Shown here piece after piece: positions 1 through 10,882 of a stretch of 64,000 bases of DNA. A program made the translations under genes and the position numbers. The DNA comes from Sipunculus nudus. Taxonomy: Eukaryota; Annelida; Sipuncula; Golfingiida; Sipunculidae. Each line of letters begins with the position of its first letter. The first letter of the stretch is position 1. Location of the stretch: NCBI GenBank assembly GCA_026874595.1, contig CM049317.1, forward strand, positions 53,835,618-53,899,617, given 5' to 3'. The notes under the pieces were generated by a model, which saw only the letters and a program-made list of their open reading frames with translations, had not been told where the DNA came from and ran no database searches.

Positions 1-223
1 CAATGTAAGTAACCGTGACTTAATTTCAGGTTTCCAAGGAGATTTGCCTACAACCTCCCTTGATGTGAATGTTGCATCAGAAGATTAAAAGCCCTAACAA
101 GCTATTTATGGCTATATGACATTCAGAGTGCTCATCTTAAGTGGGACTTAACATTTACATGAATATTTAGAAATTTTAAAAAATTGTGAACTTGAATAAA
201 CATTACTGGTCAATATTACTTAC

Positions 224-372
224 CTTCATCTATGACCGTGACGAACATCTGCAATTTCTCTCCCAGGGAGACCTCTGCGCCCTGAGTCAATATCTCTTCG
301 CCTCGTTTTATTTGCACCTCAACGGTCGGACGGGGAAACTCTTTTAAAGTCGTTTTGTTAGCGTTGTAATCC
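224..372 (-). CDS. ZP gene exon C: start of ZP-C
   Basis: The acceptor lies at 374-373, preceded by a T-rich tract, and the donor is a strong GTAAGT at 223. The translation runs from TDYNANKTT to VTVIDEG and includes a sequon (NKT). 'GAEVSLGEKLQMFVTV' corresponds to the first strands of ZP-C. The remaining ZP-C cysteines must lie left of position 224. Confidence 0.78.
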
Positions 373-3300
373 CTTCCCGGAGAAAAAATAAAGATAATCG
401 TAAAGATACGCCACTTGCAATACATATTTGGTTTAATATCACTTCTTGGTAAAGGGTTTGTGCCAGGTCCCTCTTTCTGTAGTAATTTTATAATAGTGGC
501 CAAATTTTTTTTAAACTACCTTTGCATTTTTTTATATTGCCTCCAGTTACCCGCTGTATTAGTCCGTGGGCTGAAGGGACCAACCTTGCCTTACCCCCCC
601 CCCCCCCAAAAAAAAAAAAAAAAAAAACTAGCCAGACTTGTTTTTTTTTTCCTTATGCTATATGCCTTTTCTTTATATTCTTGATGTTAACATTAAATAA
701 ACTGGCACTCAGTGGTTTCGGGCTGTTTTTTCGTCACGCATTTTATGAGTATATAACCATAACTCCATAACCTTTAAACATTGAATACTAAAGTATCAAT
801 CACATTGTTGCATTAACAAAACCCGTTCAGTTGATGTATAAATATGCAAATAAGGTGAGTAGATATGCCAGCAGGGGTCGAAAGGTCATGAGATTTTCCT
901 CTTGAAAAAAAGTCTGGAAACATGACTCCTCATTCCTCAGTTTGAAGGAAAGAGATTATCTGATCCAATTATGGCCCGATTTGGGATTATATCACAAACT
1001 TGGAAAGCTTCGGTTCATGTTGAAGGGTTATCTTATACTTAAAGCACCTGAACAAACGACATCGGACTGTGTGAGAAACGTCATGTCAGGGGAAATCGTC
1101 ATGTCAGGGGAAATCAAAATTACCACAACTACATTAATTTTTTAAAATCTAGAACCGTGACCATCAAATTGTTGCTTTGGTCATGCTGCTAAAGATATAC
1201 AGATATGCAAATAAGGTTAGTAGAGGTCAGCAGGGGTCAAAAGTTCATGAAATTTTAGCCACTCTAAATATAGAAACTAGTGCTAGTACAGATTATTCTG
1301 TACGGATGATATAGATCACATGATCAAATTATGTGCTGAAATAAGTTTATAACACATTTAGACTAGTCTGGTTTACATATGCCGAAGAACAACGCGAAAT
1401 AAAAACGTAATCAAACGACATTTTCGTTCAATGTAAAGTTTTTTTAAAGAAAATCAATACAAGTTGTAGGTAAATTAGGGCAAACTAATATAATCTTAGC
1501 TCCAAAGTGTATGATATAGAACAATAATGTACCCAACAAAATATATACTGTCATGCCAGATAAGCTCATATACAAGCTATTCAAGTAATTTTTCAGTTCT
1601 GAGATCAGCAGGGTTCAAACGATCATTAAGCGCTCGCCCTGACAAAAATTTAGCCATTTTATCACTACTATATATGCCGGCAATAGGTTAAAGGATGAAA
1701 TTGTGAGGCGGCTTCTGGACCCCCCTTTGACTAAAAGAAAATTTTAACAGTAGCCTAAACTGTCTATTAACACAATTAAAATGTTATGACAAGGGGGATC
1801 ATAGTATGTAAAATCCAAATAATACCAGAGATTTTTCCATATATTATAAGGGAATTGCTGATAAAGTTGTTTCAGCAATCAGATGTCAGTATCAGGAGGT
1901 CTCCGTTGTTTCCACATTTCTTGTTAAAAATAAATGTATATTTACAAAATTATAAAAGCGGCTGCCATAATGTTTTATCAGGTAGTAAAGGCATATCCTT
2001 TCATTTTCGCAGCAGGGTGGTTACTAATGGAATTAATTATTGCCGAATACTTCCATTTAATTAGTATCAATATCCTAATGCGATATTTGCCGTCAACATC
2101 AGGTGATAAAATGTAGCTGGTCACTAGATTAATTTAGCTGGCCAATGAATGTGCTAATGTACAGCTGAAATTGATAACCGAAAATTATTACATAAAGAAT
2201 TTACGGGACCGCTCGTCTTTACAGTGAGGGAAACCGATCTAGTTTCCCTTATATGCCCGTGAATGTTTGCATTTTAACCTAAGCAAATTCATGGAATCGC
2301 GTTGGGCACTTGTCTTTCATGCTCGAAAGCAACCAATCCCAACCGAGGTATGCATGAGAGCACGGAAACTAAAAAAAACTGCGGAGCGGGGAATAATAAA
2401 CAAAAACAGACAATGGCAGCCATCTGATTTGATCAAGTAGGCTTTTAAAGAAGAACTTTCAAATCTTCTGACACCTTTACCCGGCTGTTCAAACAGCGTT
2501 ATTATGAACAAGTACCAGTTATACATGTCTCTTAAACCTATTTCCAGCATACAACGTATTGATGAACCAATACTTTATAGATTTTGCTCAAGCTGAATAT
2601 TTCATGTTTTTTCTTAGCCCATGCTGACCCAAATATATACTTATCCTGCTAATCTTTAGGATTTCTTAGCACAAGATCTAGAACTTTTTTAAATATATCG
2701 GGCTAAATTTGTTTGAATACTAAAAAGAAACATGTGGTCACCAGTAACTAGATTTTGGCCGAGACTGAAATCCCATGACCGTTGACCCTTGCCGACCTCA
2801 ATACTGACCTATCATTTGCATATTTTTACGTTATTAATGACATGCAAGCAAACATTCTATCGAAAGCTTTTCAAAAGCTATGTAGTTATTGTCTTATTTA
2901 ATTTCTCCTATTCAATACATGGCATTTCTCAAACATTTTTAATATTGCACCGGTCATATTTGGTCATTTGCTTTTGAGTTATCGGCTGTTATCCTTGGGC
3001 ATAGGTGAACCAAGACCGTCTGAATGTATGTTTCAAACCTGTTCCATGGCCATTATTTGATCACCTGAACAATTTCCACCATACAGAAAGAATATGAGTC
3101 TCTAGTTTCTATATTTTGGCCAAGGGGAAAATCTCATGACCTTTTGACTCCTGTTAACCTTAATGCGGACCTTATTTGTATAGTTTTTGAAGTCACCTGG
3201 ACGGGCTTGGTAAAAGAAACAATTTGATGGATAATTTGTTTTTCTAGGTTAAAAGTTACGGAGTGACGGTCATTTTAATTTCCTATTCCCCTAAAATTGG

Positions 3301-4821
3301 GAGACAAAATCTTCAGTATTTATAGTGCAAAATACCAGCCCGGAATCACTACTGACTCGCAGTTTATTCAATGTGAACATCCTTGAAATCAAAGTATAGG
3401 TATATAGCAATACTAAACAAAGAGCACCGCAAACGTGCAAAATACGCCTGTCGTGTAAATGGGGACCTCTGGCCTCATTTACTATGCATGGATTTTGTTG
3501 GAAATCAAATCTTGAGCGGGATATTTTCTTGGTTAACATTTTGAGGAGTTTTATCAAAATCATTTTTATTCTTCGTTAGTTATCGTGGCGACACCACAAA
3601 GTAGCCCAGTGAACCGTGACCTGATAAAAAATGGTTGGATGTTGTCCATAATCGAACTCGGGCAAGATAGCCTGTTGGTAAGTAGTTAAAATATTTTGAG
3701 TTTTGCGAAAACCCATCAAAGGCCCGGGAAGTTCTCGAAACTAAAATGTTAACGGATGGACGGACAGATGGACGGAGGGAGGAAGGTGGGTATATCATTA
3801 TACTCCCATTGTAGGGCGATAAAATTAGGCAGTATGGTTTGCAAACAGGGTATGACAAAGAAACCTTACGTGAAAACAGCACTGGCGGAGGTCACTGTGA
3901 GGTTGTACATCCATTGGGTGACCGGCTGATCACAGCGCACTATCAGCAGGTGATCCTGACCAGTCTCAACGCGGTCACCCCTCTTCGGTAGCACGATGGT
4001 CACGACATAGGTGTCGTTGTACGGAGGCTCTCGCACTGCCTGCAAACACCAGGATATCTTTACACAAAAACAGTTCGAATATGTTGGATTAACCTTCACT
4101 AAAACCATATTTGCACATATAAAGAAAATAACCATCCACAAATCTCTGTATGTATTAAGATGTCCCAGCACAATATGCTAAATATGCTAAAAGCTAAACT
4201 TGTAAATTTAAATCTATGCATCGATATGGCAGACGTACGGGTAATATTCTGCATGAACGACCCTCCTTTACAAGCATTTAGCAAAGATAGGAGGTGAAAC
4301 CTTAATACGAGGCGATGAAAACCTCTTAATACGAAGGAAAGACTCTCGATCGGGGGCGATCAAACCCCCTTGATCAGAGGCGATCAAACCCCCTTGATCA
4401 GAGGCGATAAAACCACCCTTATCAGAGGCGATTAAAACCTCTTGATCAGAGGAGATTAAAACCGATCAAAGACTATGAAAACATTTTGATAGAAACTTTT
4501 TGATATGAGAAAACTATTGAGAGAAAACCTCTAATATAATTATAAAATTACCATTCCACACGCCAAGGTTGTGGTATCAAGCGTGAACCTGTACTCTGTG
4601 ATAGTATTGTTGTCATTGTCTCCAATATCGAGCCCTTCACAACCAGTGTCCTTGTTCGTTCCCTGGATATAAGGTATTCCTTCCATTTCGAATCCAATTT
4701 CCGGCTCGACTTCGATAATCCACGTGGAGTTAAACTGGCAGTTGTTGTAAATTATTTCAGAATTGGACGGCCTGGCTTCTATACCAGAGAAAACTATGTC
4801 CTGGGTCAGACCTTGGCCAAG
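224..4821 (-). CDS. Zona pellucida (ZP) domain protein, partial gene, three exons
   Basis: Exons on the minus strand in transcript order are 4821-4552, 4039-3870 and 372-224. All junctions have AG acceptors and GT donors and the phases fit (270 bp in frame, 170 bp, 149 bp). The joined product is about 196 residues. Four cysteines spaced as in a ZP-N module are visible: NNCQF, TGCEG, LACGM and IVRCDQ. A ZP-C beginning follows, with the typical strand pattern EVSLGEKLQMFVTVIDEG. ZP proteins are secreted or membrane-anchored and polymerise through this domain into extracellular matrices, egg coats or mucosal layers. The gene continues left of the window (rest of ZP-C, probable cleavage site and anchor). 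The signal peptide and any N-terminal domains lie upstream and were not found before 16 kb. Intron 2 is 3.5 kb and repeat-filled. Family assignment is confident; the specific function is unknown. Confidence 0.8.
592..627. repeat. C-run followed by A-run
   Basis: About 16 C are followed by about 19 A in the ZP gene intron. It is a simple low-complexity tract and a likely source of length error in assembly. Confidence 0.9.
840..3195. repeat. Imperfect long inverted repeat in ZP intron
   Basis: Motifs around 845-905 and 1200-1255 ('tatgcaaataaggt', then 'gtcagcaggggtcaaaag', 'tcatgaaattt') reappear as reverse complements around 2745-2830 and 3100-3180. Each side holds two degenerate copies, giving a large foldback-like arrangement. 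The centre (1300-2700) is AT-rich with no coding signal. It could be a decayed TIR element or inverted pairs of one dispersed repeat. Confidence 0.5.
3870..4039 (-). CDS. ZP gene exon B: second half of ZP-N
   Basis: The acceptor is TTTGCAG at 4046-4040 and the donor is GTAAGG at 3869. The exon encodes the strand region YVVTIVLPKRGD, the fourth ZP-N cysteine in IVRCDQ, and the linker into ZP-C. It ends in phase 2 (AC), which joins to the G that starts exon C. One N-glycosylation sequon (NDT) and another (NLT) are visible. Confidence 0.78.
4299..4465. repeat. 24-bp minisatellite in ZP intron
   Basis: At least four consecutive 24-bp units are visible, of the form 'ggcgatcaaaccccctt' plus 'gatcaga', grading into degenerate units on both sides. 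It lies between exons A and B of the ZP gene. Confidence 0.8.
4552..4821 (-). CDS. ZP gene exon A: first half of ZP-N
   Basis: The exon is 90 codons, read from the AG at 4823-4822 to a GTAATT donor at 4551. It carries three of the four ZP-N cysteines (NNCQF, TGCEG, LACG) and the 'YRFTLDT' strand that precedes the conserved Cys-Gly. The phase-0 start means a further upstream exon must supply the signal peptide. The donor is weaker than that of exon C. Confidence 0.75.
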
Positions 4822-5157
4822 CTGTGGGTCGAAATGAGAAACCGGTCAAGACGTAACAGTTCGCGAACCTTCAGTAAATCTTGAAACATTTATTTTAAAA
4901 CAAACAGTATGTAGATCATTATAGGCTATTTTCTGTCAATGCTAATCTATCGAGTGTAATCTGCAAGTCACTTGGTAACCTTGCCCCTTGCATGGCACTA
5001 TGGCTGTGTATCGCCTTCAGATTCGTATTGTAATATATACCGGATGTGGTTGCGTATTGTTATACGTATTGCGATATTTCATTTAAATACAATGAATAAG
5101 TGTGATATATAATATATAATAAAATATATTATATACAACATATTTATATTATGTATG

Positions 5158-5210
<53 letters not shown>

Positions 5211-6530
5211 TAAATATTTTAACAATCGATTCTTTATTATACGAAAATAAATTTGACATAATGAAAGTATGCTGATCAATTTGTTTCAAACCAAATTTGG
5301 CAATATTAATTACAAATTTACATATTTAATAATTTACTTCCCGACAGAAATCAAAGAAGCCTGTAAAATCAAAAGTTTTTTAAGGTATTTCATGTGCATA
5401 AAATAACCTCGGAAGCCTGGACTGATTTAGCAGAGGGATATATTGTCTAAAGACACGGTAGCGACTCGCGTAAGGCCTGTCATTTATCCCAACCAATTTA
5501 AGTTCGCTTCAAGTCCTGGATGATTTAAAGTCTGTGGAAAGTTTTAACCACGCTCAAAAGGTGGCAACACCTGGCAGTTACTGCAAAAAATTCAAGTATT
5601 TATGTCCACCGCTAGCGACACCTGTTGGCGATTAGTGAAACTAAATGAGCTGATTAAATATGTTGTTTCATTATCTTGCGAGTCAGACACTCCTTAACCG
5701 AGCCAAGGTTAGCATGAGAGCAATCATTGACCCAAATTTGATTGAAATCGGATAAAATTTAGGAAAGTTATCGAACGGAAACGAAAAAAAAACCCTGAGA
5801 GAGACAGAGAGAGACTGACTGTCCGACAGACTGTCAAACCAAAATCAATGTCCCCCATTCCTTCCAAGGAAGCGGGGGACAAAAACAATGTTTACTACAA
5901 AAAAAATAAAAATAAGCACGCTTAACGAAGTCCCCAAAAATATCGATATTTTCAGACTTTCGTAATACGCGAATCCCCATATCCCATTATACTGATGTAT
6001 CGATTATATCGCACAACCCTAATACCAAAGATCAAGGAGCCAATATCTAACCTCAGCTGATTCATTCTCCAGGGAAGCTTAACCCATGGCATTTAGGACA
6101 AGTTTAGTTTGACTTATTTTTAGTGTTTGGTACAAGGACTGGCAGTGCGGCATGTTTTGGCTTAATTGATAACGTTCTAATTAGGAAATATCTTAAGGCC
6201 ATTACTTTAGGCCATTTCGGTGATGTAAAACTTTTCTTTCATTTTTTGTATGTTTGTTTTATCTGTGGGAGAAATCCCATATAGTTATGCATGGGGTATT
6301 GGACGTGCAGAATTCAAGAATGGACGTGCAGAATTCAAGAATAAAGTAAAACTAGTTTATATACACGCTTGTTGTATGTCATTGCAATGTGCCGTACGGA
6401 CATCGGAATTTAAATAGTAGGGAGCTAGGAACTGGAACATTTAAAAAGAGTATCAAAACAATTAAGCACATCTGACTTTTTAAAAGAAACTGTACATTTT
6501 TAGGTGAGCGATTGACTGCAAGTGCCATAC
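4822..6530. other. Non-coding: TA microsatellite and dispersed-repeat remnant
   Basis: A (TA)n tract of about 45 bp lies near 5160-5204. From about 5640 to 5882 there is a dispersed repeat fragment ending in a short hairpin (5850-5881, arms GTCCCCC...GGGGGAC with AAGGAAG in the loop region), preceded by a GAGAGA-rich segment. A 20-bp unit 'gacgtgcagaattcaagaat' is duplicated in tandem near 6304-6343. No exon was recognised. Confidence 0.6.
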
Positions 6531-6534
6531 GGTC

Positions 6535-6830
6535 ACAGGTGTCCGGGAAATCCGGCCCGCACTGGCTCCCGCAGCAACGACAATGTTTTACAGATTGAGT
6601 CCCGTTTTATTTGATCAGCGATATTTCGGGCGAAAATAGAAAATACTGATAGAGTTGTATGTGGTCTGTATAGGTGGATGAAACCGAAGACCCCTGAGAA
6701 AACCACCGGCCTTCGACGAGCAATACACTCATAGCCACACCGGAGATCGAACCCGGGTCGCCAGCGGAGAGAGCCGAGCGTTATACCACTTTTCATGGCC
6801 ACTTTTACGCGAAAGTGTACAGGCCCCTTT
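6535..6830 (-). repeat. tRNA-derived SINE
   Basis: On the minus strand a tRNA-like head carries an A-box-like 'AGTGGTATAACGCTCGG' and a near-consensus B box 'GGGTTCGATCTCC', followed by a body with 'GGCCGGTGGTTTTCTCAG'. The same body and head recur at 40,197-40,390, showing a family. It is non-coding despite an open frame across it. Confidence 0.75.
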
Positions 6831-7635
6831 TGTTAAGGTTAATCTTACAATTCACATTATGCATTGATTTTATTTATATTATTCGGCTTTCATATGAATG
6901 TTGGTTCATGCTCAAGTTCAACAAGTTATGTTTTCTTTTTTCGTTCTAGTTCTGGATCCAAATTTTCTTTTAAAAGGAGTGATCAATGACAGAGAACAAA
7001 AGATTAAAGTGTAAAACCTTGCAGTTATAGCTACTTTAATTATATTTTTTTTCATTTTAAGTGAAACAAATACTTTTAAGTCTGACTAAAAACATTAAAC
7101 GTTTGTGGGTGAATCTGATCAGGTGTTTGGAGGAGTGGGAGTCCAAACCCATTAAATCATGCATCCCTAAGATTGGCCATAAGTTGAAAGCGGATGTTAA
7201 GGGGAAGGCGGACTGTCGTCTTTGTCTAGGTTTTGCGCTCTGCTCACTGCTGTCCAGTTATTGTTATATTTTACATGAATAATGATGGTTCGAAAAGCCT
7301 TCAGTAGTGCTTAATGATTTTATAAAAACGCTAATCTTGAAATAGCAGACACTACAAACTTAAGTGACCAGCTATCTGTATAATTTTCTATTCAATTGCT
7401 TGACTAATTACAGCTTTATTCAACTTTTTTGAAGGAAAGGTCCATGGCCTGTTGGTGGCACTATGTTAAATGAGGATGAAGGTATCCATACGTGAAGAAT
7501 GTAATATTCTTCGTGAAGAATATGTAATATTCTTCTTGACTTAATAATTTTCTTCTTGGTTTTATATGATCGGGGTTAGGAATAATCCAGAATATATAAC
7601 TTTGCATTAAGACATTGAGGCGAATCCCTGAGGTT
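6831..7635. other. Non-coding AT-rich stretch
   Basis: No exon, repeat or RNA gene was recognised, apart from an imperfect inverted motif ('gaagaat...attcttc') repeated near 7494-7536. Confidence 0.5.
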
Positions 7636-7639
7636 CAAC

Positions 7640-7745
7640 AAGCTTGTATACACCAGTATGCCATTTAGGCACCGGTGGGGTTCGAACAGGAGATCTTTAG
7701 CTCCAAAGTGCAACGCCTTAATCACTAGGCTACATCCTACCCCAA
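7640..7745 (-). repeat. tRNA-derived SINE or tRNA pseudogene
   Basis: The minus strand reads 'GTAGCCTAGTGATTAAGGCG' (A-box region) and 'CTGTTCGAACCCC' (B-box region) about 35 bases apart, as in tRNA-derived SINE heads. No clean acceptor pairing is seen, so a functional tRNA is unlikely. Confidence 0.65.
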
Positions 7746-8440
7746 ACTTTAATTAACTCTATAATTGGCAAATGTCTTATGGCAATTAAGGCTGGTGTGC
7801 TCTTTATTAGTGTGCTCTCTTTCGATGCTCGATCCTTCGGCTTTAATTTTACATTAACATGTTCAACCATGCAGGCTTGAATGTAGCGTTTTTGCATTTT
7901 TTTGCACATCTTATTGATATTGTTGGCGATTGAATTTTGTAAACTGAACTTACCATGCTTGATAGTACAAATGTGATCAAAAGCCCAGTCTTCTCCATTT
8001 TGTTAGCTTCTATTTGTACGGCTGTCCAGTTTCAAATCTGCAATTTTAAGATAAATATACTATCATCTGAAGTTACGGATGTTTACCAAAAAAAATCTAT
8101 ATGGATAATTCATTGCTACTATATTAAAAGGGTCATGATAAGGTTTCACACAGCACATATCACTTGATACAAAAAATCGTGTCATTTTGCCCCATTACTA
8201 AATGCAATACATCTTGTAACATTCTGTATTTTGACGCAACAGTTTTATTGTCTGTCACAAGACTTATCAGACAAAACTGAGGGTTCTAACAAGGAAAAGT
8301 GTTAAAACCGACCATGAGATCAAATTCTAATATTTAGATATTTTCTATATTGCAGTAGCAGAAAATGAAAACATCTTCTTACCCGCAAGAAACTTATCGA
8401 CTACGTGTTTCACTGTAGACTGGATCAGTCGATGCAATGG

Positions 8441-8767
8441 TTAAGAATTCATCCCACTAACAGAGGCATCAGACTTGCTCTTGCTGTGCATAGCTGGCAC
8501 AGAGTTACATCTATCCAAACATTGAATCAAGTTATATTTCGCCCATTTTGTAGCAAAATATACTAAAGCCCAGGCAAATTTCTCACAAATACGTATGTGT
8601 TGTCCCACATGCGGCGTATTTTCCTTTGTTCTAACTGTACGTTCAAATCTGCTTTCATCACAGGGACATGAAAAGTGACCATGCAAGTGAAGCTGCATGG
8701 CGACTTTCCAAAATATGGCAAAGAACTGGTGCGTAGCCAAAAAAAAAGACGCGTGACCTTCGACCAA
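8441..8767 (-). other. Open frame of 108 codons, coding status doubtful
   Basis: The frame includes a Cys/His-bearing stretch (HFSCPCDESRF...HVGQHI) that loosely resembles a C2H2 finger, but spacing and hydrophobic positions do not fit well. A second long frame overlaps it and no splice context was found. It may be a fossil of a mobile-element protein. Confidence 0.15.
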
Positions 8768-8972
8768 GACGGCGGAGCATGTGGGACAAATCGGTTATAG
8801 CCCATGCTTGGCTTGTGTCAATCATGGCAGGCTCGCCTTAACGGCTCGCCAGCCATGTGACAAGCCTTGCAAACCTCACGGCTTGCATAACATTTCATTG
8901 GGCTATACCCAATACTTAAAAGGTTTATATACATTATTTCTTTGGTACTTTAGGAGGCCTTCATGGCCCTAG

Positions 8973-9169
8973 TATAGAATCCGGCCTACAATTCCAAGAT
9001 TGGTCTAAACTGACTGGACCGTCTCACATTAGAGTAATCAACATAAGCCATGACATGCCTGTGGATATGACATTGACATGCCTTTTACTTCTCCATTACA
9101 TGAATCCTAAACATCAATACAACCATCTGTATACACGTATATCCTCTTCCATATAGGCCGGATTCTATA
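8973..9169. mobile_element. MITE-like element, copy 1
   Basis: It is about 197 bp, bounded by the inverted repeat TATAGAATCCGGCCTA (8973-8988) and TAGGCCGGATTCTATA (9154-9169). The interior matches copy 2 at 9880-10077 almost throughout (for example 'gactggaccgtctca', 'cataagccatgacatgcct', 'ctccattacatgaatccta'). There is no coding capacity. Confidence 0.75.
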
Positions 9170-9481
9170 ATCGCTCCAGTTTGACTAACAAATTGACAAA
9201 TGTTTTTCGCGGCTTTTATTTGTGGAATTTTGTCATACACAGTATGACCCATAGTGTTAAAATTGGTATATATAAAAAAAATAAAAAAAATTTTGGGAGC
9301 GAGTCTAGAATTCAGGCTGCTGCTTGAGCCATTGAGTTTGAGTCAATGAATAAAACTTCTGTTTTCTATGTTTATGGTTTCTAGTCTTGTTCGTATGTCT
9401 GCCGTATGTATCTGTGTCTCCGTCTAGTGGCGAAACTGTAATGAGAAATGCAATTATTAGTACACACTACATGCAATTGTG

Positions 9482-9556
9482 AAGCTCTCCACCGGGTCTC
9501 GAACCAGCAACCATGAATTAACAAGTCCTATGCGCTACCACTGCGCCATGCAAGAC
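9482..9556 (-). repeat. tRNA-like sequence
   Basis: The minus strand reads 'GGCGCAGTGGTAGCGCATAG' (good A box) and 'GCTGGTTCGAGACCCGG' (good B box), separated as in a 70-75-nt tRNA. The acceptor ends do not pair convincingly, so this is more likely a SINE head or tRNA pseudogene than a working tRNA gene. Confidence 0.5.
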
Positions 9557-9879
9557 GAGTTGGGTGTGAGGGGTCGAGCGGGGATATTTAAATCTACTTT
9601 TAAGAATTGGTCGTAACAGCTAGTTGTTAAAATGAGTGTTAATTTTTGTCAAGCTTATGCGTCGTCCGAGCGCTTCGCGTACAAATGCCTAGAAGGCGCA
9701 AGACAACGGATTTGAATGACGTAGGCAATATATGTGCACATAAACCAAGTAGTGTAAACAAGCAAGAGGGAGGAATCATGATATGAGCATGTCAAATTGC
9801 GTGAAGGATGGATAAATTGTACGTTATTACAGGGTAAGAGGTACATGGGAAGGATATAGGATACCCTTAACGGCCCGAG

Positions 9880-10077
9880 TATAGAATCTGGTCTTCATTT
9901 CCAAGATGGGTCTTAACTGACTGGACCGTCTCATATTAGTAGTAATCATCATAAGCCATGACATGCCTGATGATATAACATCGACATGCCTCCTACTTCT
10001 CCATTACATGAATCCTAAACATCATTACGTCCGTCCGTATACACCCATATCCTCGTCCATGTAGACCGGATTCTATA
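9880..10077. mobile_element. MITE-like element, copy 2
   Basis: Same family and orientation as 8973-9169. The ends are TATAGAATCTGGTC and GACCGGATTCTATA. It lies inside the 22-bp-TIR element at 9301-10187. Confidence 0.72.
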
Positions 10078-10187
10078 CTTGCTCCCCATTAACTTACAAA
10101 GGAGTAAACTGGATATAATTATTACAACGTTTCACATGTATTCGTGTCTTTTTACGTGTCCAGAACAGCAGCCTGAATTCTAGACTC

Positions 10188-10763
10188 GTACCATATTGGG
10201 TACCGAAAAAAAAGTGGGCCCTAAAGAACCAAACACGGTAAAATAAAATGTAGTAATTTAGATAGATTTAATCGACCACAGGGGGCACAGAACTGGTACA
10301 GTTTTTTTTTACAGTTTTTTTTTTAGCGCCTGTGAGAAAATGTTCTACTTGAAGACTTAAATACAGTCACTTATACTGAGGTAACACCCGCCAACAAGAG
10401 TTTTTTCTTTTCCCTTTATAAAACTCTTTACCACAGTATCAAGTTATTCCCTTTTAATTATTTGACTGGTTGCTTTTAACCCTTTTGGATTTTATGGTAC
10501 GTGAACACCTGAAAAGACTAGCCCGAAATGAGGTACACCCGGAATTAAACCCGGATATGGTCGAAAATGAGGATCAAGATCAGAGTTAAGTTAGTCCTTT
10601 TATAGGATTTCTTCGAAACTAAAATGCTATAAAAAATAAATGGTAATACATGACAATTTAACAAAACAAAGGGAACGGACTCCCAAGATTTGGACAAACA
10701 TTTTTAAATTGCCGCAAATGGTACCGTACCTGAGCGTTCTGGCCGCTTCGTCTGATGGTTTAC
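10188..10763. other. Non-coding stretch
   Basis: It holds two short T-runs (near 10,300-10,323) and otherwise ordinary AT-rich DNA. Nothing was recognised. Confidence 0.5.
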
Positions 10764-10882
10764 CCTTCCAATCTGCAGTATTGCCTGTCGCAGTCCGTAA
10801 CTACCGAGGATTGTCTGGTCTCTTCAACCTCCAATTTAAGTGTGACCGTACGCAGAGTAACTTGAAGAGTGACTGGCCTTTC
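10764..10882 (-). CDS. Possible orphan exon
   Basis: The segment has higher GC than its flanks. Read on the minus strand it has an acceptor (CCACAG at 10888-10883), 39 open codons of alternating polar and hydrophobic residues (PVTLQVTLRTVTLKLEVEE...) and a GTAAAC donor at 10763. It could be an upstream exon of the ZP gene, but its phase (2) does not join directly to exon A, so another exon would be needed between. A 127-codon frame also exists on the plus strand. Unrecognised and tentative. Confidence 0.2.

Larger units (their letters stand above)
9301..10187. mobile_element. Non-autonomous element with perfect 22-bp TIRs
   Basis: The ends are GAGTCTAGAATTCAGGCTGC plus TG at 9301-9322 and its exact reverse complement at 10166-10187. 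The 887-bp interior holds a tRNA-like segment (9482-9556) and a complete second copy of the MITE family (9880-10077). No transposase was seen. The target duplication could not be settled by eye. Confidence 0.6.

Noticed and set aside
6533-6802. 89-codon minus-strand frame
   Set aside because: It lies wholly within a tRNA-derived SINE with clear A and B boxes.
9482-9556. Functional tRNA gene
   Set aside because: The internal promoter boxes are good but the acceptor ends do not pair convincingly; it lies inside a mobile element.
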